This document shows, in pieces, positions 42,042 to 50,276 of a DNA stretch of 64,000 nucleotides. The stretch lies in NCBI GenBank assembly GCA_023212725.1, contig JALBYF010000014.1, positions 124,001-188,000 of the forward strand, written 5' to 3'. The stretch is from Tranzscheliella williamsii (taxonomy: Eukaryota; Basidiomycota; Ustilaginomycetes; Ustilaginales; Ustilaginaceae). The notes below the pieces were generated by a model, which was not told the DNA's origin, did not search any database, and saw nothing but the letters and a program-made list of their open reading frames with translations. Every line of letters starts with the position of its first letter. The first letter of the stretch is position 1. Both the position numbers and the translations under genes were made by a program.

Positions 42042-42420
42042 CTTGTAAATAGATTGTTGGGGTGCGGCTCAAAGAGGCAGACGTCCGGCGGTAAAGAGGC
42101 ACTCGCGAAGCTGCGTAGCTGGCGATACAAGGCTAGACGCTGGCTGTGATAGCTTCGAAGCAATAGACAGAGAAAACGATGAAGTAGCAGGGGTAATGGC
42201 AAGGTACCCGAGACTATCAACCTCGAAAACTGAGCTGGACGAAGGGAATGTACGGTATGAGTGCAGACACGAAGGAGGATGCGACCGAGGATAGGAGACG
42301 AGGGAGATGTGAGCTGCGGGTGGTGATGGAGGGGAAGTAAGAGCTCGTAAGAAAGAGACAGAAGTAGCGCGAAGGAGCAAGAGGAGCGAATATAACGAAG
42401 CACGATCCACGCAGTCACAA
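42042..42420 (-). promoter_or_regulatory. Pyrimidine-rich leader and possible TATA of the ACL gene
   Basis: On the minus strand this stretch is strongly C/T-rich, like a long fungal 5' leader. A TTATATTCG sequence around 42390-42400 could serve as a TATA element. Several short ORFs here lack protein-like character. Confidence 0.35.
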
Positions 42421-44029
42421 ATGCACCCAAATCAGCCAACCAACAAGCAAGACGCGGAAGCGGACAGGCCAACTCTAATGCATCTACGCCGGGCTAACGC
42501 TCCAACACCTCGCCACTGCTAAAGATGGGAAGGCCCAGGATTTTTGATCCCGTTGAACCGCCCGAGCAGGAACCAAAAAAAAGAGACCTGCACAAGGACA
42601 ATGCTCAGCAGCAGCAGTCTACCAGCACCGCGCGTGTTCAATTCTTCCTGCTTCCATGCCTCTCGCCCTGCCCTTTTTTTTTGTTTTTTGGTTTTGTGGT
42701 CTGTTGAATGTAGCCGGCGCCGGACGAGCTCAGAATTGAGTTGCTCACGGTCGAGCCACGCAACGTTATGCGCATGGCCAAATCTGCCAGCCCCAAAGGA
42801 ATTGTGAAGGACCTGTTATTCATGAGATGCTGCAACGCCCGCTTTTGCGTCAGTGTCCGGCTACGCTCTGTAGACCCACCGGCATGAGAACGGGCATTTT
42901 GCTTGCACGCTCCCCTGCCGCTAGTGGATACCATGGCTCGAGGCTTGCCAACCTGACGCATAGCTTGCTCGTTGCCGCACTGTAAAGCTCTTCCCAACCA
43001 AGGATGGCATACAAGATCCCCGGCCTCATCCGACAGGTTGCAGTCGGGCTGTGCATCTGTACTGAGCTGAACTCGACCGAGCTGTGCCTCGCTCTCTTGC
43101 TCACGTTGCCTTGTCCACTCCGATGCTGGTTTCTCTACTTTCACATTAAAAAGGGTGCTAGGCTGAGGTCGGTCCCACCGCGGAGGCTGGGAAAGAGTCG
43201 CGCGAGCCGGCCAGCCTCGACGTGGGCCCATGCATCTTGAAGATTAGATTAAGCATGGCCAAGTTGTCTGGACCGGTAGCCCAACCTAGGATCAAGACGA
43301 CGCTAGAGTCTACGCCGCATGAGCTTTGGGCGGAAATTCAGATTTCGCTCCATTTGGGATGCGCACTATGCGTTCGGATTTTGGGCTTAGTTACAGCAGC
43401 AGTTACCATCACCGTAGATCACGGGAGAAACTTTGGGACATGAGGAACGGATGACTCCACCCAGGATAGGCAAAACCGACGTACTTGGATCCGGTGTCTT
43501 GCCTCAAGGTAGGTTCCCCTCTTGCTTTTAGAGTATGGCGAGAGATTCTAATGACTGCGACGGAGGAGCCGCCATTAGCGAAGAATAGAGCGGTGAAGCC
43601 GCCAAGGAAAGATCGTATGTTTCCAGGGCGGGTGCAGTTCAAGGTGGGAACCATGATCGCGCGTATAGACGCGCCATGCCGATCGAGGTGTTGGGGTTCT
43701 GGACCACGGCCTGGTCGATTCGACAAAACCCGCTGGCGATACGCTCGCACACTGGTTGCGCGCATCCAAGCACGCGTGATTCCGATATCGATCTGGAACC
43801 TGGCAGTGCAATCAACTTGTAACTTAGACTCGCAAGCGCCTGTCCGCGGCAACATTGGCCTTACATCCAGCCGTCGCGCCATCCGAGGCCTCTCGGGCGA
43901 AAAAGGATATTTGCGGAACTCGGGAAGGGGTTCTTTCCTTCCCTGTGATGGTTCTTAATGTGGAGTGTGAGCGGAGCGTGAGGTGTTGTTCTTCCTGCTT
44001 CGTCATTCCGACAGCCTGAGCAGACTACT
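42421..44029. other. 1.6 kb intergenic region with no supported gene
   Basis: Frames up to 197 codons occur (for example minus strand 43231-42638), but with no recognised domain, and overlapping frames on both strands look equally random. I saw no tRNA boxes, long repeats or transposon ends. The stretch near 42670 has a T-rich run with TG interruptions. Promoters for ACL and PAC3 must lie at its ends. Confidence 0.45.
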
Positions 44030-44608
44030 ATGGCTTCGACAAGCAGCGCGGCTGCTGTGGTGCCGGGCATCACAATCACACAGGTGCCAGCGGAGCGGTC
44101 GCCCGTGCTGCCTACCGCCATCCGGACCGCGGCGGTGCTCGATGTGCCGACCACGGTCATCGCGCAGTCGTTCACCGACCGCATCTTGATCACCATCACG
44201 CAGCTGAACAAGTTTGGCTGTCTGTACCAGGCCAGCACCTCGGGCATCCCCGGGCTGTACTCGCAGGACGAGGAGAACGGTAAGCACGCGAGCGGGTCAG
44301 CTCCGCCAGGTAGCCTGCCCCCGCCCCTGCCCTCCACTACCATCAGCAAGCTGGTTGGCACCGAACCGACCCCCGCGCACAGCTCCCTCTACCACCTCTT
44401 TGTCTCCCAAGTAGCCAGCATCGTCAAACACCAGGCCCCCTCAGATCCAAGACCCATCATCGTCTCCCTCGCGCTCAAGATAACGCGCTCTCCGCCCCAC
44501 CTCGCCGCCGAGGAGGAGGACGACGACTACTCCCTAGTCACCAACGACGCCGAACGCGAGAGGTTCGCCAGCATCATGGATCTAGTACAGCAGTGCAGAA
44601 TCTGGTAG
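44030..44608 (+). CDS. PAC3: Proteasome assembly chaperone 3 (PSMG3/Pac3-like)
   Basis: A 192-residue protein. VPTTVIAQSFTDRILITITQ and LNKFGCLYQAS match the first strands of PSMG3/Pac3, and the ending SIMDLVQQCRIW matches the conserved helix and W terminus of that family (CQVW in human). Pac3 pairs with Pac4 to help build the 20S proteasome alpha ring. The body is longer than the human protein (122) because of a Gly/Pro/Ser loop (about residues 80-105) and an acidic insert near residue 165. A GTAAGC in the first loop looks like a donor, but no acceptor at a sensible distance keeps the frame, so one exon is preferred. It converges on NBS1. Confidence 0.8.
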   Translation: MASTSSAAAVVPGITITQVPAERSPVLPTAIRTAAVLDVPTTVIAQSFTDRILITITQLNKFGCLYQASTSGIPGLYSQDEENGKHASGSAPPGSLPPPLPSTTISKLVGTEPTPAHSSLYHLFVSQVASIVKHQAPSDPRPIIVSLALKITRSPPHLAAEEEDDDYSLVTNDAERERFASIMDLVQQCRIW

Positions 44609-44762
44609 ATCCTGCGTCACTCGCCATGATCCGACGACACAACACATCATAACTGTACTTGTACGGAACCTATAAACGGGGTTTTACCTTATGCGGGGAC
44701 ACAGACATCGAATGACTACTGAACGAGGAGTGCTGTGAAACGTAGATACAGAGCCAATCTGT

Positions 44763-47700
44763 TCATAATGCCGATCTTGTTCCCCTTCGGCCCGCTTGAG
44801 ACGGAGCAGCACGTCTTCTGCTGCTTCGTGCGGATGCGCTTCTGCCGAAGCCAGCAAAATTGCCATCGTCATCATTGTCGTCATCGTTGTCGTCTTGATC
44901 GGCCGCAAGGGCTGGTTTCTTGGCGGTCCGTCGCGTCCCTTTCCGCTGGCCCGGCACGACTGCGTCGTCCCCCGTCTCGCCCTCGCTGTCGACAACTAGC
45001 GTCGCGGCGCGTTTGGTGCCGCGCTGCTCGCTGGTAGAGGTCGGTGTGGATCGCACAGTGCTGGACAGGGAGCGTTGGGAGCGCGAAGCGGGATTACGTC
45101 TCTCCATCAGCGTCGTCAGGTCAGCATCTTCCAGCTCATCCATAGATTCGAGTCCATCAAGGTCTAAGTTGACAGCTGATTCCTGCTCTTGAGCAGCTCG
45201 GCCGCTATGCTCAGGAACACGGCTTCTCTGGTCCGCACGCGTGCGACGACCGCTAGCAGGACCGCGATGGGGTTGGATAGATGAGGATGATCCCGGATCG
45301 GAGTCACTTGCGTCGGAGGGCGAGAGGTTGATGCGCGCGGAAACGATACGTCTGCGAGGCGGGGCGCCGCCCCCGCCTATGATCGACATTTCTACTTCGT
45401 CTCGTAGATCAGAACCCCCTTCTGCCAGATTCGAGTTCGCAGTGTTTTTCGTCCAGTATGCATCACCAAGTCCGTAGTCGTTCGACGCTGTCAGAGCCAG
45501 ACGTATCCTTGGTCGGACAGAGGGAGCAGCAGCAGGAGCGGTGTCTTTTGGTCGAAATTTCTTGAAGTTGGGCTTGTTGGCCTGGATGCCTTCAAGGTGG
45601 CTGGTGCTAACGGCCGCTGAAGCTGTGCGACGTACTAGCGGGACGAAGTCTACCTGGACGAAGTTGCCCCTAACATGGATCCGCAGCTCTTCCTCTGCCA
45701 ATTTTTTGAATGCTTCATAATCCTCATCAACAGTCTTGTCGACTGCTTGGGCTTGTTCATGTTGTCTGCGGGCGTTGCCGGTCAAGGGGACACTGGTAGT
45801 TTTCGCTGCTTCTCTGTCATTAGGCTGATTCGGCTTGGCGATACGGAGACGGTTGAAATCGGTGTCAAACTCATCCATCTTCTTCCCCTTTGCCTTCTGC
45901 GTGTTGAGAGCTTGGAGGAATTGCGGTTCGTGATCCGGCTGTACGCCCGCGCTGAGACCTGGGCGGTCAGAAGGCTCCTGACGGATAACATGGTTGTCTT
46001 CAAGGGACACCACTGCAGGTGCGGCCACGACGGGAGTTTCTTCGGCTGCAGGTGCCCTTTTGGCTCTTTTATAACGTCCAGGAACGTGCCCGTCCTCTTC
46101 GTTCGCAGCGAAATCGTTGTCATTTAGCTGCTTGCGCTTTGACGCCGCCCGCGGTTGGTCTTGTCCAGCTTCATGCGAGGGGCTTGCTTCACCTGTATAC
46201 ATGAGCTGGGGCTGCGCTTGGGTGTACACTCGATCCTCCTCATCCAGGTCCATGCGATATCGACGGCTTCTCGGGAGTGATTCGGAGGCAGAATCCTGCG
46301 TATTGCCTGCAGGTTGCAGCCGGGATGGATTGTTGCTAACGGTTGTCGAGGCGTCGGTGTCCTTATGAAAGATCGCATCGAAAATGTCTGATCTTCGTGA
46401 TGCTGCACGGTCGGTGCCGGTCCTTCTCGTCAGCCGGCTGCCAGAGCGGCCAGACTGTGAATGCTGCACCTCAGCATGCGGATCTGCTGCAGCCCCTTGG
46501 CTTTTTTCAAGCCTTTCCGAAGTATGCTCAGGGTTTTGAGCGGACGACGAAGCGGTCTCTTCAGCTGTATGATCGGGTGTGCTTAGCTTCTGTGTGCGAC
46601 GTTTCAGCGGTCTTCGAGCCTGGGTGGTGGGCGCAGCCGGAATTTCCTGCGCCGGCAAAGGCGTCTCAGCTACCACGGGCGGAGATATAGGGGCCGATTG
46701 TATTTCAGGATTTGGACTACTGCCTGCGTCTTGGACGGCTTCCGTTCTTTGAGCGGAGCTGGCGTCCTCTTTATCTCCGGGAGAACCGTCATGAGCGGTT
46801 ACTGGCGGCGCGGGAAGTGCGGCTGGACGGGCCTCGTCGCTATCTATCACGCTTGGAATTACGTTGAGATTCGCACGAACATCGGCACTGAAGATGGCGT
46901 TGGTGATGGCATGAAAGCCGGGAGCCATGGCGATGCGAAGATTCGAGCAAGCGATGATACAGGCGCTTTTCCAGTCTGTGTTGTCATGCTGTGCGCTACA
47001 GAGTACGACGAGTCCATCGTCTGGGGCCTCGCTTTTAGGCTTGCTTCCACTGTTCTGCCAGAAGGAAAGTGAACTGTTTTTGTATGGCATGAGCAGATGA
47101 GCAAAATCGGCCTTGCTTTTGAGAGCATCGGCGTCTACATTGTGGTGAAAGACCCTTGCTCCGGCGAGCGTGAGAATGCTGCGGTAACCCGCAAGCTCGT
47201 TCTCATCGACAGCTTGCGTAAAGAAGATGCATGTTGTGCCCCTCAGCATGTAGCTGCGCTTTTCATTGGGTAAAAGCTTTGGAGAAAGATCAGGGATATC
47301 GCCGAATTCGTCCAAGCTGATGGTAGGCAAATAGGATGCTGGGTCCAGATCTACATAGGTCGATTCGAGAGAGTCAGGGTCGTGGCGTGGCAGATTGCCT
47401 CTCCGCACGATTTCGGTAACGTAATCGAGGGTGATGAGGGGCTTTGCTTGAATTACGGCGCCGGTGACAGATTCGGTTGGCTTCACCAGAGTGAGGCAGA
47501 GGTGAGTGGAGCCATCGCTCCAACGAGACTTGGCTGGTGAAAGATAGAGGCCGAGCTTGGCACACGGCGTGCGCAAGGGTGCAATATGCGCCTCCTTGAT
47601 CTTTCCGGCAAAGCAGACAGCAAATGGTTTCCACACTAGGCGTAGGGAGATGGTGGTGGTCAGGGCAAAGGAATCTCCGTCATTAAGTCTGTGGATTGTA

Positions 47701-48038
47701 TCGGCGGGCACGACTACCTCTTTGACATCCACACTACCGCTAGGCGCAGAACCATTCTGAAAGATGGTGAACGATTTTCGGGTCTTGCTGGACTCGAAAC
47801 GGATGGTGACAGTGGGTCTGACGCTGACATCTTCAGCCAGTGCCATAGGATCCCAGGAAGCCGGCGACGGCGCTGGCTCGGCGACAGCGATGTGGCAAGA
47901 GATACGGGAGACGAACTTGCTATGGACGACGATGTCGGCGGGGATCTTACGCCCGAGGGTATAGGTCTCGCCATACTTGAGGAGCTTGCTCAGCTCTTGG
48001 CGGCTATCTTCTGCATATCTGCCTTCGAGCAGCCACAT
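44763..48038 (-). CDS. NBS1: Nbs1, Mre11-Rad50-Nbs1 complex subunit
   Basis: A 1091-residue DNA double-strand break sensor. It starts MWLLEG like other Nbs1 proteins; the open frame continues upstream only to a GTG, so the ATG at 48038 is chosen. An FHA domain occupies about residues 1-125 (YTLGRKIPADIVVHSKFVSR, then SCHIAV), followed by a BRCT-like region (about 125-360: FTQAVDENELAGYRSILTLA). The middle is long and disordered. Near residues 823-828 lies PNFKKFRPK, the Mre11-binding NFKKF motif. The acidic DDDNDDDGNFAGFGR near residues 1050-1065 resembles the C-terminal FxF/Y motif that recruits ATM/Tel1. These short motifs in order make the assignment firm. No introns. Confidence 0.92.
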   Translation of the reverse strand: MWLLEGRYAEDSRQELSKLLKYGETYTLGRKIPADIVVHSKFVSRISCHIAVAEPAPSPASWDPMALAEDVSVRPTVTIRFESSKTRKSFTIFQNGSAPSGSVDVKEVVVPADTIHRLNDGDSFALTTTISLRLVWKPFAVCFAGKIKEAHIAPLRTPCAKLGLYLSPAKSRWSDGSTHLCLTLVKPTESVTGAVIQAKPLITLDYVTEIVRRGNLPRHDPDSLESTYVDLDPASYLPTISLDEFGDIPDLSPKLLPNEKRSYMLRGTTCIFFTQAVDENELAGYRSILTLAGARVFHHNVDADALKSKADFAHLLMPYKNSSLSFWQNSGSKPKSEAPDDGLVVLCSAQHDNTDWKSACIIACSNLRIAMAPGFHAITNAIFSADVRANLNVIPSVIDSDEARPAALPAPPVTAHDGSPGDKEDASSAQRTEAVQDAGSSPNPEIQSAPISPPVVAETPLPAQEIPAAPTTQARRPLKRRTQKLSTPDHTAEETASSSAQNPEHTSERLEKSQGAAADPHAEVQHSQSGRSGSRLTRRTGTDRAASRRSDIFDAIFHKDTDASTTVSNNPSRLQPAGNTQDSASESLPRSRRYRMDLDEEDRVYTQAQPQLMYTGEASPSHEAGQDQPRAASKRKQLNDNDFAANEEDGHVPGRYKRAKRAPAAEETPVVAAPAVVSLEDNHVIRQEPSDRPGLSAGVQPDHEPQFLQALNTQKAKGKKMDEFDTDFNRLRIAKPNQPNDREAAKTTSVPLTGNARRQHEQAQAVDKTVDEDYEAFKKLAEEELRIHVRGNFVQVDFVPLVRRTASAAVSTSHLEGIQANKPNFKKFRPKDTAPAAAPSVRPRIRLALTASNDYGLGDAYWTKNTANSNLAEGGSDLRDEVEMSIIGGGGAPPRRRIVSARINLSPSDASDSDPGSSSSIQPHRGPASGRRTRADQRSRVPEHSGRAAQEQESAVNLDLDGLESMDELEDADLTTLMERRNPASRSQRSLSSTVRSTPTSTSEQRGTKRAATLVVDSEGETGDDAVVPGQRKGTRRTAKKPALAADQDDNDDDNDDDGNFAGFGRSASARSSRRRAAPSQAGRRGTRSAL

Positions 48039-48659
48039 CGGTGCTGAAGCGACTGTGCCATGCGTCTGTTCTGAACATGAGGAAAGGCAGCAGCCCGAAC
48101 GTAGCGCAGCAATCACCCCTTGATAACGCTAGCGCAGCCAAGGCAGACGGATGGCTGAGTCGACGCAGCTCCTAATTTCGGCACAAGTGTGAATGCATAC
48201 GAGTATGAAGTGGCGAGTGACTAGCTCTGACTTGTGAAGTGGCTAGCTGTGACTGGTAAAGTGGCTAACTGTGATTTGTGACTGTGGAGTCAAAGTGTTA
48301 CTTTCGGCGGTGGGGCGTGGAACATGTCCCATCGGTGATTAGATCGCGACTCGGAAGTTCCCGATGGCTGATCGCTCGAGCCACCACGATTCCTACAAGG
48401 GTTAGCTGCCTGTTTGGGATGCTGGCCTGCGAAATGAGAAGTCGCGGCCTTTCCGAACCCAACCAACACAGCACATCTTGCCGCATCTCGTCACAGTCGC
48501 CTACTGATTGCCGCAGTCGACGCAATCCGCGTTGGATCGCAGAGACTCGCATTGCCCTGAGGTTTCCTCTTTCAAGACGTCTTCGGAGCAGATCCGGGTG
48601 GCACGGATTATCGTCGCCAGTATTGTCCCTGTGCGCTGTTGTTGGGGCGTATTGTGACG
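48039..48659. promoter_or_regulatory. Divergent promoter region between NBS1 and the VHS-GAT gene
   Basis: About 620 bases with no supported gene. It contains an imperfect tandem repeat rich in GTGACT/GTGAAG (48206-48290, separate entry). Confidence 0.45.
48206..48290. repeat. 22-base imperfect tandem repeat with GTGACT core
   Basis: Two 22-base units (48235-48256 and 48257-48278, both containing AAGTGGCTA and CTGTGA) are preceded by a diverged unit from 48206 and followed by a partial copy. Related CTTGTGAC words also occur at 18991-19008 in front of another gene. Confidence 0.6.
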
Positions 48660-50171
48660 ATGTACAATCATCACTCGCAGGGCCGGTATGGGTCGCGCGC
48701 CTCGTCGTCTTCGGCATCGGTCAGCTCTGCAGCACCGCAAGGGGCGCTTGGCGCGCTGGCCGACTGGGCAGCTAGGAATCTAGACCCAGAGATGCAGAGC
48801 TCGCCCGTCGCTGTCTATGTCGAGAGGTGCTGCCATCCAACGATGAGCCAGCCCAACCTGGCCCTCAACCTCGAACTCGCCGATTACGTCAACCAGAAGA
48901 AAGCCAACACGCCTCGAGACGCTGCGTTGGAAACGGTCAAGAAGATCAACTCTCGCAATCCGCATGTGGGTATGCTCGGGCTCGCATTGCTCGACATTCT
49001 CGTCAAGAACTGCGGCTATGCGTTCCATCTGCACATTGCCACCAAGGAGTTCTTGAACGAGCTGGTGAAGCGCTTCCCGGAAAGGCCTCCGGTCTTCCCG
49101 TCGCCGGTGCAGAGCAAGATACTGGAGATGATCCACGAGTGGAAGCTTACTCTCTGTCTCACTAGCAAGCACCGCGAGGATCTGGTGCATATCCGCGACA
49201 TGCACCGTCTGCTGACGTACAAGGGCTACCGGTTCCCCAACATTGATTCGCGCGCAGCAAGTGTGATGAATTCGGAAAACAGCCTCAAGTCGCCGGAGGA
49301 GCTCGAGGAGGAGGATCGGGCGGCGCAGGGTGCCAAGCTGCAGGAGCTGATCCGGCGCGGCACGCCCAAGGATCTGGCGCAGGCGCAGGAGCTGATGAAG
49401 ATCATGTCGGGCGCCGAGCCGGAGAGCAAGCCCGACTACCACAAGCAGACGCGCAAGGAGCTGGACAAGGTGCAGTCGCGGGCGATCCTGCTGAACGACA
49501 TGCTCAACAATGCCAAGGAAGGGGAGAAGTTTGCGCAGGGCGACGCTTATGACCAGATTGCGGCGCATCTGCGCAGTGTCCAGCCGCGGATACAAAAGTG
49601 GATCGGCGAGGTGGAGGAGGGCGAGGCGGATGCGAGCGCGTCGGACAGCATGGACCGGCTGCTGCTGGTCAACGACCTGATCAACCAGGTTGTGGAGCGC
49701 TACAGGCAGTTTGCTGCGGGTAACTACACCGCGCAGGCGCACATCGACCCATCCATCGACCCGAGCAAGGGCGGCGCAGACGCGGTCCCGACCGCCAAGA
49801 TCAGCGACCTGATCAGCTTCGACGACGAGCCGCCGCCCGCGCCCGCCAACGCCGCACCCGCCGGCCTGCTCGACGAGCTCGCCTCGATCACCTTTGACCC
49901 GCCCGCCCCGCAGCACGCCACCGCGGCGCTCCCCGCCGACCTCTTTGCCCCCACCACGCCCCGCGACAGCGCCAGCCCCGCCCCCGCCGCGCTCGGCAAC
50001 TGGGGCGCCCTCCAGCTGCCCACCACCGCCACCTCCACCTCCACCTCTCCGCAGCTCCCCCCGCCCTCTCCCATGCCCGCGCTCGCCCCCCAACCGCCGC
50101 AGCCCCAACCCCCACAATCCAAACCCAAGTCCGCCGACCCGTTCGCGGATCTCGACGTCATGTTCAAGTAG
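48660..50171 (+). CDS. VHS-GAT domain clathrin adaptor (GGA/TOM1-like)
   Basis: A 503-residue protein. The VHS domain spans about residues 43-180 (VERCCHPTMSQPNLALNLEL, then NPHVGMLGLALLDILVKNCG and HEWKLTLC). A GAT domain follows at about 215-350 (KLQELIRRGTPKDLAQAQEL, QSRAILLNDMLNNAKEGE, LLLVNDLINQVVERY) and would bind Arf GTPases or ubiquitin. The tail has DLISFDDE, a clathrin-box-like sequence, the acidic dileucine LLDEL, and a long Pro/Thr-rich run, but I see no gamma-ear domain, so it differs from yeast Gga1/2 and may be closer to TOM1 or Lsb5-like adaptors. Role: sorting of cargo between Golgi and endosomes. The ATG at 48660 is the first in frame. No introns. Confidence 0.85.
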   Translation: MYNHHSQGRYGSRASSSSASVSSAAPQGALGALADWAARNLDPEMQSSPVAVYVERCCHPTMSQPNLALNLELADYVNQKKANTPRDAALETVKKINSRNPHVGMLGLALLDILVKNCGYAFHLHIATKEFLNELVKRFPERPPVFPSPVQSKILEMIHEWKLTLCLTSKHREDLVHIRDMHRLLTYKGYRFPNIDSRAASVMNSENSLKSPEELEEEDRAAQGAKLQELIRRGTPKDLAQAQELMKIMSGAEPESKPDYHKQTRKELDKVQSRAILLNDMLNNAKEGEKFAQGDAYDQIAAHLRSVQPRIQKWIGEVEEGEADASASDSMDRLLLVNDLINQVVERYRQFAAGNYTAQAHIDPSIDPSKGGADAVPTAKISDLISFDDEPPPAPANAAPAGLLDELASITFDPPAPQHATAALPADLFAPTTPRDSASPAPAALGNWGALQLPTTATSTSTSPQLPPPSPMPALAPQPPQPQPPQSKPKSADPFADLDVMFK

Positions 50172-50276
50172 GCTCGCGCGGCGCTTCCATCTAGACGGTC
50201 TCACGTGCAGCGGCATGCATGTGACGCGCAAGGACAATACAGTGTGCATACGTGCGTGGCGACAGTGCCAAGGGGG

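Noticed and set aside
42543..42571. GGTTCAA-like word on the minus strand as a possible tRNA B-box
   Set aside because: The following bases do not fit the B-box consensus and no cloverleaf could be drawn around it.
42638..43231. 197-codon minus-strand ATG frame in the ACL-PAC3 gap
   Set aside because: No recognisable domain, targeting signal or repeat, and similar frames overlap on the other strand; support is too weak for a gene call.
44278..44339. GTAAGC donor-like site in PAC3
   Set aside because: In-frame acceptors would make introns of only 21 or 30 bases, and the next acceptor breaks the frame.
48780..50249. 489-codon frame opposite the VHS-GAT gene
   Set aside because: Shadow of a conserved gene, very Arg/Gly-rich with no domain.
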